Positions 1 through 6,411 of a stretch of 9,651 nucleotides of DNA are shown here, piece after piece (positions within the stretch are counted from its first letter, which is position 1; each line of letters begins with the position of its first letter). Where the stretch lies: positions 1 to 9,651 of the forward strand of contig QMVO01000043.1 in the NCBI GenBank assembly GCA_003661125.1. The letters are read 5' to 3'. The notes beneath the pieces were generated by a model, which was not told where the DNA came from, searched no databases, and worked only from the letters and a program-made list of their open reading frames with translations. Source of the DNA: Methanosarcinales archaeon. Its GTDB lineage: Archaea; Halobacteriota; Syntropharchaeia; Alkanophagales; Methanospirareceae. The position numbers were made by a program, and so were the translations under genes.

Positions 1-137
1 AAGGCGATTGAGAGGACGATTGAGGTGCAGAGAAGGATTGAAAATGTTTTCCCCAAAGCTTTCCATAGTTGCTCGATGAGTTCATCTCAGGCGAATATCT
101 CGGCAACCAGATAAATTTAAAGTCTGTTAATCCATAA
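1..137 (+). pseudogene. 3' end of an unrecognised gene, apparently frameshifted
   Basis: The window opens inside an open frame (frame 1) reading KAIERTIEVQRRIENVFPKA, a charged helical-looking stretch that runs on to a stop at 112-114 with low-complexity, Ser-rich residues. In frame 3, immediately after a TAG at 66-68, a much more protein-like tail reads LLDEFISGEYLGNQ and then INLKSVNP before a TAA at 135-137. The simplest reading is one original gene whose frame was broken by loss of a single base around 61-70, so the true C-terminus is the frame-3 tail. I do not recognise the family. It could be a decayed gene or a sequencing/assembly error. Its end lies 74 bases before the ZIP transporter start on the same strand. 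Confidence 0.4.
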
Positions 138-211
138 CCTTTCACTTTTGTCTTTGTACAAGTAATTAGTTTAGTAATAAAGTTTGCTTCAGATTGGGGG
201 ATTATGAAAAT

Positions 212-1024
212 ATGATAGACGTTGTGCAGAACCTTCATCATGTAATGCAGGCTCTTTTTGCAACTTCTTTTACCTGGGCAATGACGGCTCTTGGAGCAGC
301 CGTGGTATTTATGGCTAAAGACGTAAGCAAGAAGGTACTTGACGGGATGCTTGGTTTTGCGGGCGGGGTTATGGTCGCAGCCAGTTATTGGTCACTACTT
401 GCTCCAGCGATTGAGATGTCGGCAGGCAAAGATATTCCAGCATGGTTGCCGGCTGCGGCTGGTTTCCTCGCAGGTGGCATTTTCCTACGGGGTTTTGATA
501 AGGTACTACCGCATCTCCACCTTGGTTTCCCGATAGAGGAAGCTGAGGGGATTAAGACGAGCTGGCAGCGGAGTACCTTGCTTATTCTTGCTATAACGTT
601 GCACAACATCCCCGAGGGTCTTGCGGTTGGCGTTGCCTTTGGAGCTGTTGCCGCCGGTTTTCCTGCCGCTACTTTACCGGCAGCCATTGCCTTAGCTATC
701 GGTATCGGGATACAAAATTTTCCGGAAGGACTCGCAGTGTCTATCCCTCTTCGACGTGAGGGAATGAGTCGTTTGAAAAGTTTCTGGTACGGGCAGTTAT
801 CAGGAATTGTTGAACCTGTCGCTGGTGTAATTGGAGCGGCAGCAGTTATCTTTGCACAGCCTATCCTGCCCTACGCATTGGCTTTTGCCGCAGGCGCCAT
901 GATCTTTGTCGTAGTTGAGGAGGTGGTGCCGGAATCTCAGCGTGGCGGCAATACGGATTTAGCCACCATGAGTGCAATGATAGGTTTTGCGGTTATGATG
1001 GTACTCGATGTAGCCTTTAGGTAG
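212..1024 (+). CDS. ZIP-family divalent metal transporter
   Basis: A polytopic membrane protein of 270 residues that would move Zn2+, Fe2+ or related divalent metals into the cytoplasm. Its composition is hydrophobic throughout, with about eight plausible membrane segments. It carries the two ZIP metal-site motifs, HNIPEGLA at residues 131-138 and NFPEGLA at 169-175, both on adjacent helices, plus an EE pair at 236-237 in EEVVPE. The short cytoplasmic loop contains PHLHLG, a His-rich stretch. These motifs and the length match the GufA/ZupT-like branch of the family; metal specificity cannot be read from the sequence. I chose ATG at 212 because GGGGGA at 196-201 lies a Shine-Dalgarno-like distance upstream. 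A TTG at 194 would add six residues and overlap that site. The ferritin-like gene follows after 50 bases on the same strand, suggesting a shared role in metal homeostasis. Confidence 0.9.
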   Translation: MIDVVQNLHHVMQALFATSFTWAMTALGAAVVFMAKDVSKKVLDGMLGFAGGVMVAASYWSLLAPAIEMSAGKDIPAWLPAAAGFLAGGIFLRGFDKVLPHLHLGFPIEEAEGIKTSWQRSTLLILAITLHNIPEGLAVGVAFGAVAAGFPAATLPAAIALAIGIGIQNFPEGLAVSIPLRREGMSRLKSFWYGQLSGIVEPVAGVIGAAAVIFAQPILPYALAFAAGAMIFVVVEEVVPESQRGGNTDLATMSAMIGFAVMMVLDVAFR

Positions 1025-1025
1025 G

Positions 1026-1036
1026 TTATATATATT
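1026..1036 (+). promoter_or_regulatory. Possible TATA box for the DPSL gene
   Basis: TTATATATATT lies just after the ZIP stop codon. An archaeal TATA box here would place transcription start about 25 bases downstream, near 1056. That leaves a short leader containing the strong Shine-Dalgarno GGAGGTGA at 1063-1070 before ATG at 1075. It would let the ferritin-like gene be expressed on its own as well as by read-through from the transporter. This is motif spacing only, with no direct evidence of transcription. Confidence 0.4.
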
Positions 1037-1074
1037 CAAAATACCTTAGTCAAAACGTAAACGGAGGTGAGAAT

Positions 1075-1626
1075 ATGGCTAAGGTAACACGAGAAATGGT
1101 GAAGGAGTCTGGGGTCAATGTTGACCAATTGGTAGAACTTTTAGTCAAGAATGCCGCAGCGGAACTCACGACTTATTACTACTACACCATCCTTCGGTTC
1201 AATCTAATTGGACTGGAAGGAGAAGGAATAAAGGAGATTGCGGAGACCGCTCGCATTGAAGACCGGAACCACTTCGAAGCTATTGTGCCCCGCATCTACG
1301 AACTTGGAGGTAAACTGCCAGACGACATGAAAGAGTTCCATGACATGTCCGCATGCCCGCCAGCATCTCTTCCCGGAGATCCAACGGATGTTACGGCGAT
1401 ACTTAAGGTGCTTGTGGAAGCTGAGCGGTGCGCGGTTCGAGGCTATACCCACATCTGCAATCTAACGGCAGGTAAGGATCACCGTACCTATGACCTGGCT
1501 CAGGCGATTCTAAATGAAGAAATCGAGCACGAGTCCTGGTTCTCTGAGTTCCTGGGTGAAGGACCTTCTGGACATTTCCTACGCAGAGGTGAGACTTCTC
1601 CCTTTGTGTCAAAGTTCCTGAAGTAG
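1075..1626 (+). CDS. DPSL-type (thioferritin) Dps-like ferritin protein
   Basis: A 183-residue four-helix-bundle ferritin-like protein. Members of the archaeal DPSL group form 12-subunit cages that oxidise Fe2+ with peroxide and store ferric iron, protecting against oxidative stress. Visible ligands for a bacterioferritin-like di-iron centre are E30, E62/D63 with H66 (IEDRNHF), E115, and E149 with H152 (EEIEH). The Cys pair C119 and C128, in ERCAVRGYTHIC, is the hallmark separating DPSL from ordinary Dps; a third Cys, C94, lies in the loop between helix pairs. Length fits the family. The start is well supported by GGAGGTGA five bases before the ATG. The adjacent ZIP transporter suggests a small metal-uptake/detoxification unit. 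A hairpin terminator follows. An ordinary bacterioferritin is the alternative, but the Cys-pair motif argues for DPSL. Confidence 0.88.
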   Translation: MAKVTREMVKESGVNVDQLVELLVKNAAAELTTYYYYTILRFNLIGLEGEGIKEIAETARIEDRNHFEAIVPRIYELGGKLPDDMKEFHDMSACPPASLPGDPTDVTAILKVLVEAERCAVRGYTHICNLTAGKDHRTYDLAQAILNEEIEHESWFSEFLGEGPSGHFLRRGETSPFVSKFLK

Positions 1627-1642
1627 ATTGGATTCGTTGAAG

Positions 1643-1684
1643 GGAAGCCCGTGATCTGTTTAGGGCTTTCTCTTTTTATTTTTG
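1643..1684 (+). terminator. Hairpin plus T-tract terminator after the DPSL gene
   Basis: Bases 1643-1650 (GGAAGCCC) pair with 1663-1670 (GGGCTTTC), eight pairs including one G-T, with a 12-base loop. A T-rich run at 1671-1683 follows. It starts 16 bases after the DPSL stop codon. Archaeal termination depends mainly on the T-tract, so the stem may be secondary. Confidence 0.65.
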
Positions 1685-1933
1685 TACTTTCCTCTATCAA
1701 GAACGGACTCGCTTAAAACTTTAAAATTAAGAAGATGAGAACGTTTACTTCGTGTAGTGATAGAGTGTGCGTGGATACTTGCTCGTAATGACCTTAGGGG
1801 AAGGGATGCTTGTGGGTTCGCAGTCTTTTGCGTTGTTCTTTGTGCATTCCGAATCAGAGGAGAGTCCGTACGTGATAGAGAAATAGGGAACGAAAAAACC
1901 CAGGATTTTGAGTAACTTCCAAGTGAACACATT
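1685..1933. other. Intergenic stretch with no convincing gene
   Basis: This gap lies between the DPSL terminator and the end of glmS, which converges from the right. Two minus-strand frames start directly behind the glmS stop (ATG at 1932-1930, GTG at 1930-1928) and run 90 and 61 codons, but they overlap each other in different frames, lack family motifs, and the longer one runs through the DPSL terminator. On the plus strand a 32-codon frame at 1788-1886 (MTLGEGMLVGSQSF then ALFFVHSESEE) looks mildly protein-like but has no Shine-Dalgarno; it could be a gene relic. A run of six A at 1893-1898 is a T-tract on the minus strand and may end glmS transcription. The motif GTGATAGAG occurs twice (around 1757 and 1872). 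No tRNA or clear box C/D RNA was found. Confidence 0.4.
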
Positions 1934-3820
1934 TCACTCCACCGTCACACTCTTCGCCAGATTCCTCGGCTTGTCTATTTCACAGCCTCTTTCCTTCGCA
2001 GTCCAGTATGCGAGTAAGTGAAGAGCAACCGTATTGGGAATAGGCGAGAATATTGCACTTGTTCTTGGAACTCTTATCACCGCATCCACATATTTCTCCA
2101 CTTCCTCATCGCCTTCTTCTGCTATCGCAATCACCGGGGACCCTCTTGCCTTTATCTCCTTCACGTTCCCCATAGTCTTCTCATAAACGTTATCATGGGT
2201 TAGAATCACAACTACCGGCGTATCCTTGGTAAGCAGTGCAAAAGGTCCATGTTTGAGTTCTCCTGCTGCGTATCCCTCTGCATGTATATACGATATTTCC
2301 TTCAGTTTTAACGCTCCTTCCAGGGCAATAGGCAGATTTACTCCACGACCCACAAAAAACGCATGCTCGTATTTGGCAAGATACCGAGCATGCATTTGTA
2401 TATCTGTATCCTCCTCGTCAAGCACCATTTGAGCTATTTGTGGCATTCTCTTCAGCTCCTCAAGATATTCCACCAACTCACTCTCGGGCTTCTTCGCAAG
2501 GAGCAAACCCAGCAGATAAAAAATGACAAGTTGAGCTATAAAGCTTTTTGTCGCGGCAACGCCTATCTCCGGACCCACCCTCATGTATATCGTATCGTCT
2601 GCAATTCTCGTAACCGAACTGCCTAAAACATTTGTTAGTGCCACGGTTTTGCTGCCATATCTCTTCGCTTTTTTCAGAGCCATCAATGTATCTGCGGTCT
2701 CCCCAGATTGCGTAATCGCCATGGCTATTATCTTCGTTCCATCCAGAACGAAATTTGAGTAATTGAACTCTGATGCAAGCCCTACTTGAACAGGAACTTT
2801 TGCTAAATTCTCTATTATGTGTTTCCCGCACAGAGTGGCATAGTAGGATGTTCCGCATGCAACCATCAAAATATCTTTGCCTTTTCCTTCCACTTCTCCC
2901 CGAAAGTCAATACCGAATTTTATCTCATCTTCCATTAAGTAACCTCTAAGCGTATCCATAATTGCCCTTGGCTCCTCATGGATCTCTTTCAGCATAAAGT
3001 GCTCATATCCTCCTTTCTCGGCATCCTCTATCGTCCATGGTATTAACCGCTCTTCCCTCCTTACCTCGGCACCTCCGTTTTCTATGTAAATTGAATCCTT
3101 TTTTACAACTGCCAGGTCTCCTTCCTCCAGATAAATTATCCTGTTCGTTTGCTCAAGCACTGCCGGCACGTCAGAAGCAATAAAATTCTCCCTGTCTCCA
3201 ACACCTATAATGAGTGGTGATTCCTTCCTTGCTGCTACTAAACCATCAAAACCCTTTTCTGCAACAATTATTGCATAGGAGCCATTCAAACGAGTTAAGG
3301 CTTCCTTTACTGCTTCTTTTAACTCTATTGCATTTTTGATTAAACTTTTTTTAAAAGTTTGTTGATCAAACTTTCCTGAACCAGGTTTCTTTGGTAAAGC
3401 TTTCTTTTTTAAAGAAAGGTTTATCAAATGCGGTATGACTTCTGTATCCGTCTCTGATACGAATTTGCATCCAAGGCTCAAAAGCTCCTCCTTTATTAAT
3501 TGGTAGTTCTCGATTATCCCATTATGAACAACAGCAATTTCACCTTTACCATCAAGGTGGGGATGTGCATTTCTTTTCGATGGCGCTCCATGCGTTGCCC
3601 ACCTCGTGTGCCCAATTGCTACTTTACCCTTGTACTCAGACCCTATGAGGTTCTCCTTCAAATCGTCAATGGTCCCCGCATCCTTATGCAGTTTTGGCTC
3701 ACCATCTCCTAACACAAACACACCACATGAATCATATCCCCGGTATTCAATCCTTTTCAACGATTCTAAGATGATTGGCAGCGCTTCCCTTTCTCCTACA
3801 TACCCCACAATTCCGCACAT
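1934..3820 (-). CDS. glmS: Glutamine--fructose-6-phosphate aminotransferase
   Basis: A cytoplasmic 628-residue enzyme making glucosamine-6-phosphate from fructose-6-phosphate and glutamine, the first committed step to UDP-GlcNAc. The N-terminal glutaminase domain starts with the nucleophile Cys2 (MCGIVGYVG) and has HTRWATHG at 71-78, NGIIEN at 100-105 and SETDTE at 122-127. Two SIS isomerase domains follow, with TQSGET around 370-375, LKEISYIHAEGYAAGELKHG near the C-terminal part, and the terminal PRNLAKSVTVE whose K623 corresponds to the sugar-binding Lys of the E. coli enzyme. The protein is somewhat longer than usual because residues about 133-160 form a Lys-rich insert encoded by clustered palindromes (separate entry). 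It is the last gene of a three-gene minus-strand operon, 37 bases after the preceding stop. No strong Shine-Dalgarno precedes the ATG, but the Cys2 requirement fixes the start. Confidence 0.96.
   Translation of the reverse strand: MCGIVGYVGEREALPIILESLKRIEYRGYDSCGVFVLGDGEPKLHKDAGTIDDLKENLIGSEYKGKVAIGHTRWATHGAPSKRNAHPHLDGKGEIAVVHNGIIENYQLIKEELLSLGCKFVSETDTEVIPHLINLSLKKKALPKKPGSGKFDQQTFKKSLIKNAIELKEAVKEALTRLNGSYAIIVAEKGFDGLVAARKESPLIIGVGDRENFIASDVPAVLEQTNRIIYLEEGDLAVVKKDSIYIENGGAEVRREERLIPWTIEDAEKGGYEHFMLKEIHEEPRAIMDTLRGYLMEDEIKFGIDFRGEVEGKGKDILMVACGTSYYATLCGKHIIENLAKVPVQVGLASEFNYSNFVLDGTKIIAMAITQSGETADTLMALKKAKRYGSKTVALTNVLGSSVTRIADDTIYMRVGPEIGVAATKSFIAQLVIFYLLGLLLAKKPESELVEYLEELKRMPQIAQMVLDEEDTDIQMHARYLAKYEHAFFVGRGVNLPIALEGALKLKEISYIHAEGYAAGELKHGPFALLTKDTPVVVILTHDNVYEKTMGNVKEIKARGSPVIAIAEEGDEEVEKYVDAVIRVPRTSAIFSPIPNTVALHLLAYWTAKERGCEIDKPRNLAKSVTVE
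3342..3422. repeat. Cluster of palindromes inserted in frame in glmS
   Basis: Within 81 bases (27 codons) there are several perfect hairpins on the plus strand. AAACTTTT (3342-3349) pairs with AAAAGTTT (3353-3360), loop TTT. AAAGTTTG (3354-3361) pairs with CAAACTTT (3367-3374) around TTGATCAA. CCTG (3375-3378) pairs with CAGG (3382-3385). CTTTCTTT (3400-3407) pairs with AAAGAAAG (3411-3418). The first two share an arm, so they are alternative folds. The protein they encode, LKKKALPKKPGSGKFDQQTF followed by KKSLIK, sits between the conserved HLIN and the helix leading to LNGSYAI of the glutaminase domain, where most GlmS proteins have only a short linker. The biased A/T composition and palindromic make-up differ from the surrounding gene. 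I infer a small palindromic repeat element inserted without breaking the frame; exact ends are uncertain by several bases. Confidence 0.6.
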
Positions 3821-3857
3821 TTTTTCTAAGGAATTTTCGCCTAACCCCTATTGCCTA

Positions 3858-5045
3858 TTACACTACCCAACTTCCGTCTGGTATTTTTCCACTTAGCTCC
3901 TTCATTGATTTTATCCTACACCGATTTCCAATTATCACTCCCGGAGAAGCGATTACATTACTACCTATCTCGCAATATTCACCTACCACTGCTCCAATCT
4001 TCACCCGGAGATGCTCACCTCCAATTTCTATATCCGCTTCTTCGCTTCGTGCTATAAATCCTCCTTCTGCGTAGGTCCCACTATCAAAGATAGAATCTTG
4101 TATAGAGGAGAACGAGCCGATTTTCACCATGTCTGTTAACACCGAGTTCTTAATCTCTGTAAATGCACCAATTGTAACATCGTTCCCTATGCTCGTGGAT
4201 GGGAAAATACAAGCATTGGGACCAATCTCGCAATTTTCTCCTATAATCACGGGTCCTTTCACATACGAATTTGCCCTTATCACCGATTTTTTACCTATTG
4301 CTACTCGCCCATCTATGGTCACACCACGTTCAATTTTTCCCTCTACCTTTGCAGGGTTCTCCCTCAGGACTATGCTATTCAAACTCAAGATGTCCCACGG
4401 ATAGACGGCATCCAACCAGGCTCCGTGCGTTTCACATGCTTTTACACGATTTCCTTTACGAATCATGCCTAATAATCCTGTTGTCAGTTCATCTTCTAGA
4501 AACTTAAATATTCCCTTCTCAAAGGCATATATGCCTGTATTGACCAGGTTGCTTATCTCTTTGCTTGGTTTTTCTATAATATCCTCGACCATTCCATTTT
4601 CTACCATTACAACACCATACTTACTCACATCATTATGCGCTTTTATCAAAATCGCATTTTCATTTTCCTCTATATCCAAAAGACCAGAATCCGAAATGGT
4701 GTCCGCCTGAATTACGTTATCGCCAGGCAAAACCAGAAATCTCTTATCTGTTTTACCCTCCGCCTGCCTCAGCGCATCCCCAGTTCCAAGCAGGTGTTTC
4801 TGAACTACATACTCTATTTCCACGCCTAATGCCTTCCCGTCCTCAAAATAATCCATTATTTTCTCTTTTTTATACCCTACGACAAATATAATCCGCCTTA
4901 TTCCGTTTCTTTCCAATGCTTCTACTACATACTGTAGAATCGGCTTATTCGCTACCTTTATCATTACCTTTGGCTTTGATGCTGTAAACGGTTTCAGCCT
5001 TTCCCCTTCTCCCGCAGCAAGCACAACTGCTTGTTTAAAGCCCAT
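3858..5045 (-). CDS. Sugar-1-phosphate nucleotidyltransferase with beta-helix tail, acetyltransferase His missing
   Basis: A 395-residue cytoplasmic protein. The N-terminal Rossmann-like nucleotidyltransferase domain (about 1-225) has the signature LAAGEGERLKPFTASKPK at 9-26, metal-binding GD at 108-109 (LPGDN) and AWLDAVYPWDIL at 209-220. Residues about 235-395 are hexapeptide repeats forming a left-handed beta-helix, as in GlmU-like and archaeal MJ1101/ST0452-type proteins. It would couple a sugar-1-phosphate to a nucleotide. It is a diverged tandem paralogue of the upstream gene, whose stop is one base before this ATG, implying translational coupling. Where the upstream copy has PHQNYVGDS, this one has GSFSSIQDS at 310-318, so the His expected for acetyl transfer is Ser311. 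It also lacks the spacer and RGE-ELTD segment present upstream, having DELTTG at 185-190. It may be a nucleotidyltransferase only, or act on another sugar. Confidence 0.85.
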   Translation of the reverse strand: MGFKQAVVLAAGEGERLKPFTASKPKVMIKVANKPILQYVVEALERNGIRRIIFVVGYKKEKIMDYFEDGKALGVEIEYVVQKHLLGTGDALRQAEGKTDKRFLVLPGDNVIQADTISDSGLLDIEENENAILIKAHNDVSKYGVVMVENGMVEDIIEKPSKEISNLVNTGIYAFEKGIFKFLEDELTTGLLGMIRKGNRVKACETHGAWLDAVYPWDILSLNSIVLRENPAKVEGKIERGVTIDGRVAIGKKSVIRANSYVKGPVIIGENCEIGPNACIFPSTSIGNDVTIGAFTEIKNSVLTDMVKIGSFSSIQDSIFDSGTYAEGGFIARSEEADIEIGGEHLRVKIGAVVGEYCEIGSNVIASPGVIIGNRCRIKSMKELSGKIPDGSWVV

Positions 5046-5046
5046 T

Positions 5047-6258
5047 CTAATATACCCTTGAGTTTTCTTCTATATAACCTGAGGCGAAAGCACCAGGTCC
5101 AATAAGCGTGTTGTTTCCAATAACCGTGCCGGAGTCAATACACGCATTTATTCCAGTTTTTACGCCATCGCTTATGATTGCACCAAGCTTTCTCCTCCCG
5201 GTATCCACTCCTTTTGCCTTTACAGGTGCATCATCAAACCTTAGATTTGCTATTTTCGTGCCGGCGCCGAGATTACATCTGCTCGCGATAACAGAATCGC
5301 CAACATAGTTCTGATGCGGGATTTTCACATTGTCCATGAGAATTGAGTTCTTAATCTCCACTGCGTTCCCTATATGGCAATTAGCACCAATAGAAGTGTT
5401 TGCACGTATGTAGCTATTCGGTCCGATTACACAATTTTCTCCTATCACGGCAGGTCCTTCTATGTATGAACCGGATTTTATCATAGTGCCTTCACCAATC
5501 GAGACCTTGCCCTTTATCCATACGTTTTCTTCGAGTTCACCCTTATTTACAGGACTTATTTTATCAATTAAAAACTCATTTGCAGCCAGTAAATCCCATG
5601 GATAGCTGACGTCTACCCAGTGCTCGATTTCCCTCCAAAATATATCCACACCAGATGCTATCAGCAATTGTAAAGAATCCGTGAGCTCAATTTCACCCCT
5701 TTTCGATTTATCTGTTTCTGACAAGGCTTTAAAAATACTCTCATTCAATAGGTAAACACCAGCATTTATCGAGTTTGAGGGTGGCTCTTTCATCTTTTCA
5801 TGAATTTTTGTTATCTTTTTTCCCTCGGTCTCAACAACACCGTAATCCTCTGGATTTCTTACTTCAATTACTCCAAGTGAAATATTAGTATCGTCAGTTA
5901 TGACTTTTCTGATATCCTCAGCGCTTACAATTGTGTCCCCGTTCAGCATAAGAAATTTGTCTTCCACCAACCCCTCAGTCCTCCTTAGCGCATCAGCAGT
6001 GCCAAGCTGCGTTTTTTGCGTTACATACTGGATAGTAACATCCCACCTTTCCCCTTTCCCGAAATAATCACGAATAGTTTCGTCATGGTATCCGACAACA
6101 AATACGAAGTCATTAATTCCAACTTCTTTCACCTCCCATAGCAAATGCTCGATTATTGGCTTTCCAGCTATTGGAAGCATTACTTTGGGCCTTTCGTAAG
6201 TAAGAGGTCGCATCCTTTTCCCTTCGCCTGCTGCTAAAATTACCGCTTGCATTTTCAT
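5047..6258 (-). CDS. Bifunctional sugar-1-phosphate nucleotidyltransferase/acetyltransferase (archaeal GlmU-type)
   Basis: A 403-residue cytoplasmic protein, first gene of the amino-sugar operon. The nucleotidyltransferase domain (about 1-230) shows ILAAGEGKRMRPLT at 7-20, ERPK at 22-25, LNGDT at 105-109 with metal ligand D108, and RGEIELTD at 187-194. The C-terminal left-handed beta-helix (about 240-403) contains PHQNYVGDS at 314-322, whose H315 matches the catalytic His region of GlmU-type acetyltransferases, followed by NLGAGTKIANLRFD at 329-342. With glmS downstream, the likely job is acetylating glucosamine-1-phosphate and forming UDP-GlcNAc, as described for archaeal MJ1101/ST0452-type enzymes; UTP versus dTTP preference cannot be read. 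GGTGG at 6263-6267 lies close to ATG 6258 and at better spacing for the in-frame ATG at 6252, so the protein may start two residues later (MQAVILAAG). The divergent promoter lies upstream. Confidence 0.88.
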   Translation of the reverse strand: MKMQAVILAAGEGKRMRPLTYERPKVMLPIAGKPIIEHLLWEVKEVGINDFVFVVGYHDETIRDYFGKGERWDVTIQYVTQKTQLGTADALRRTEGLVEDKFLMLNGDTIVSAEDIRKVITDDTNISLGVIEVRNPEDYGVVETEGKKITKIHEKMKEPPSNSINAGVYLLNESIFKALSETDKSKRGEIELTDSLQLLIASGVDIFWREIEHWVDVSYPWDLLAANEFLIDKISPVNKGELEENVWIKGKVSIGEGTMIKSGSYIEGPAVIGENCVIGPNSYIRANTSIGANCHIGNAVEIKNSILMDNVKIPHQNYVGDSVIASRCNLGAGTKIANLRFDDAPVKAKGVDTGRRKLGAIISDGVKTGINACIDSGTVIGNNTLIGPGAFASGYIEENSRVY

Positions 6259-6327
6259 ATTCCACCTTCGTTATCTTCACTAATAAACTTAACTGCATAA
6301 CGTTGAAAAGAAGAAGGAAAGTACAGT

Positions 6328-6342
6328 AAATTATATAATTAA
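6328..6342. promoter_or_regulatory. Palindromic TATA-like core of a divergent promoter
   Basis: The 153 bases between the two divergent operons contain AATTATATAATT at 6329-6340, a perfect 12-base palindrome in a very A/T-rich stretch. Read in either direction it resembles an archaeal TATA box. It would give leaders of roughly 45-55 bases on both sides: toward porB (ATG 6412, Shine-Dalgarno AAAGGAGGAT at 6398-6407) and toward the nucleotidyltransferase gene (ATG 6258). One shared TATA box or two overlapping ones are both possible. Confidence 0.5.
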
Positions 6343-6411
6343 TAAATAAATACCAAAAGTTATTTTAAGTGCAAAGATTGAGCAATTAAGAAGGAAGAAA
6401 GGAGGATAGAG

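Noticed and set aside
194..211. TTG start extending the ZIP transporter by six residues
   Set aside because: The G-rich Shine-Dalgarno-like sequence sits just after this TTG and is well placed only for ATG 212.
1801..1870. Possible tRNA-like stretch with GGGTTCGCAGTC
   Set aside because: The T-loop-like string has no matching acceptor, D or anticodon stems around it.
1660..1932. Minus-strand frames starting directly at the glmS stop (90 and 61 codons)
   Set aside because: They overlap in different frames, lack Shine-Dalgarno sites and any family motif, and the longer one reads back through the DPSL terminator.
2478..2858. Minus-strand 126-codon frame
   Set aside because: It lies wholly inside glmS on the same strand in another frame; the glmS frame has clear SIS-domain motifs across it.
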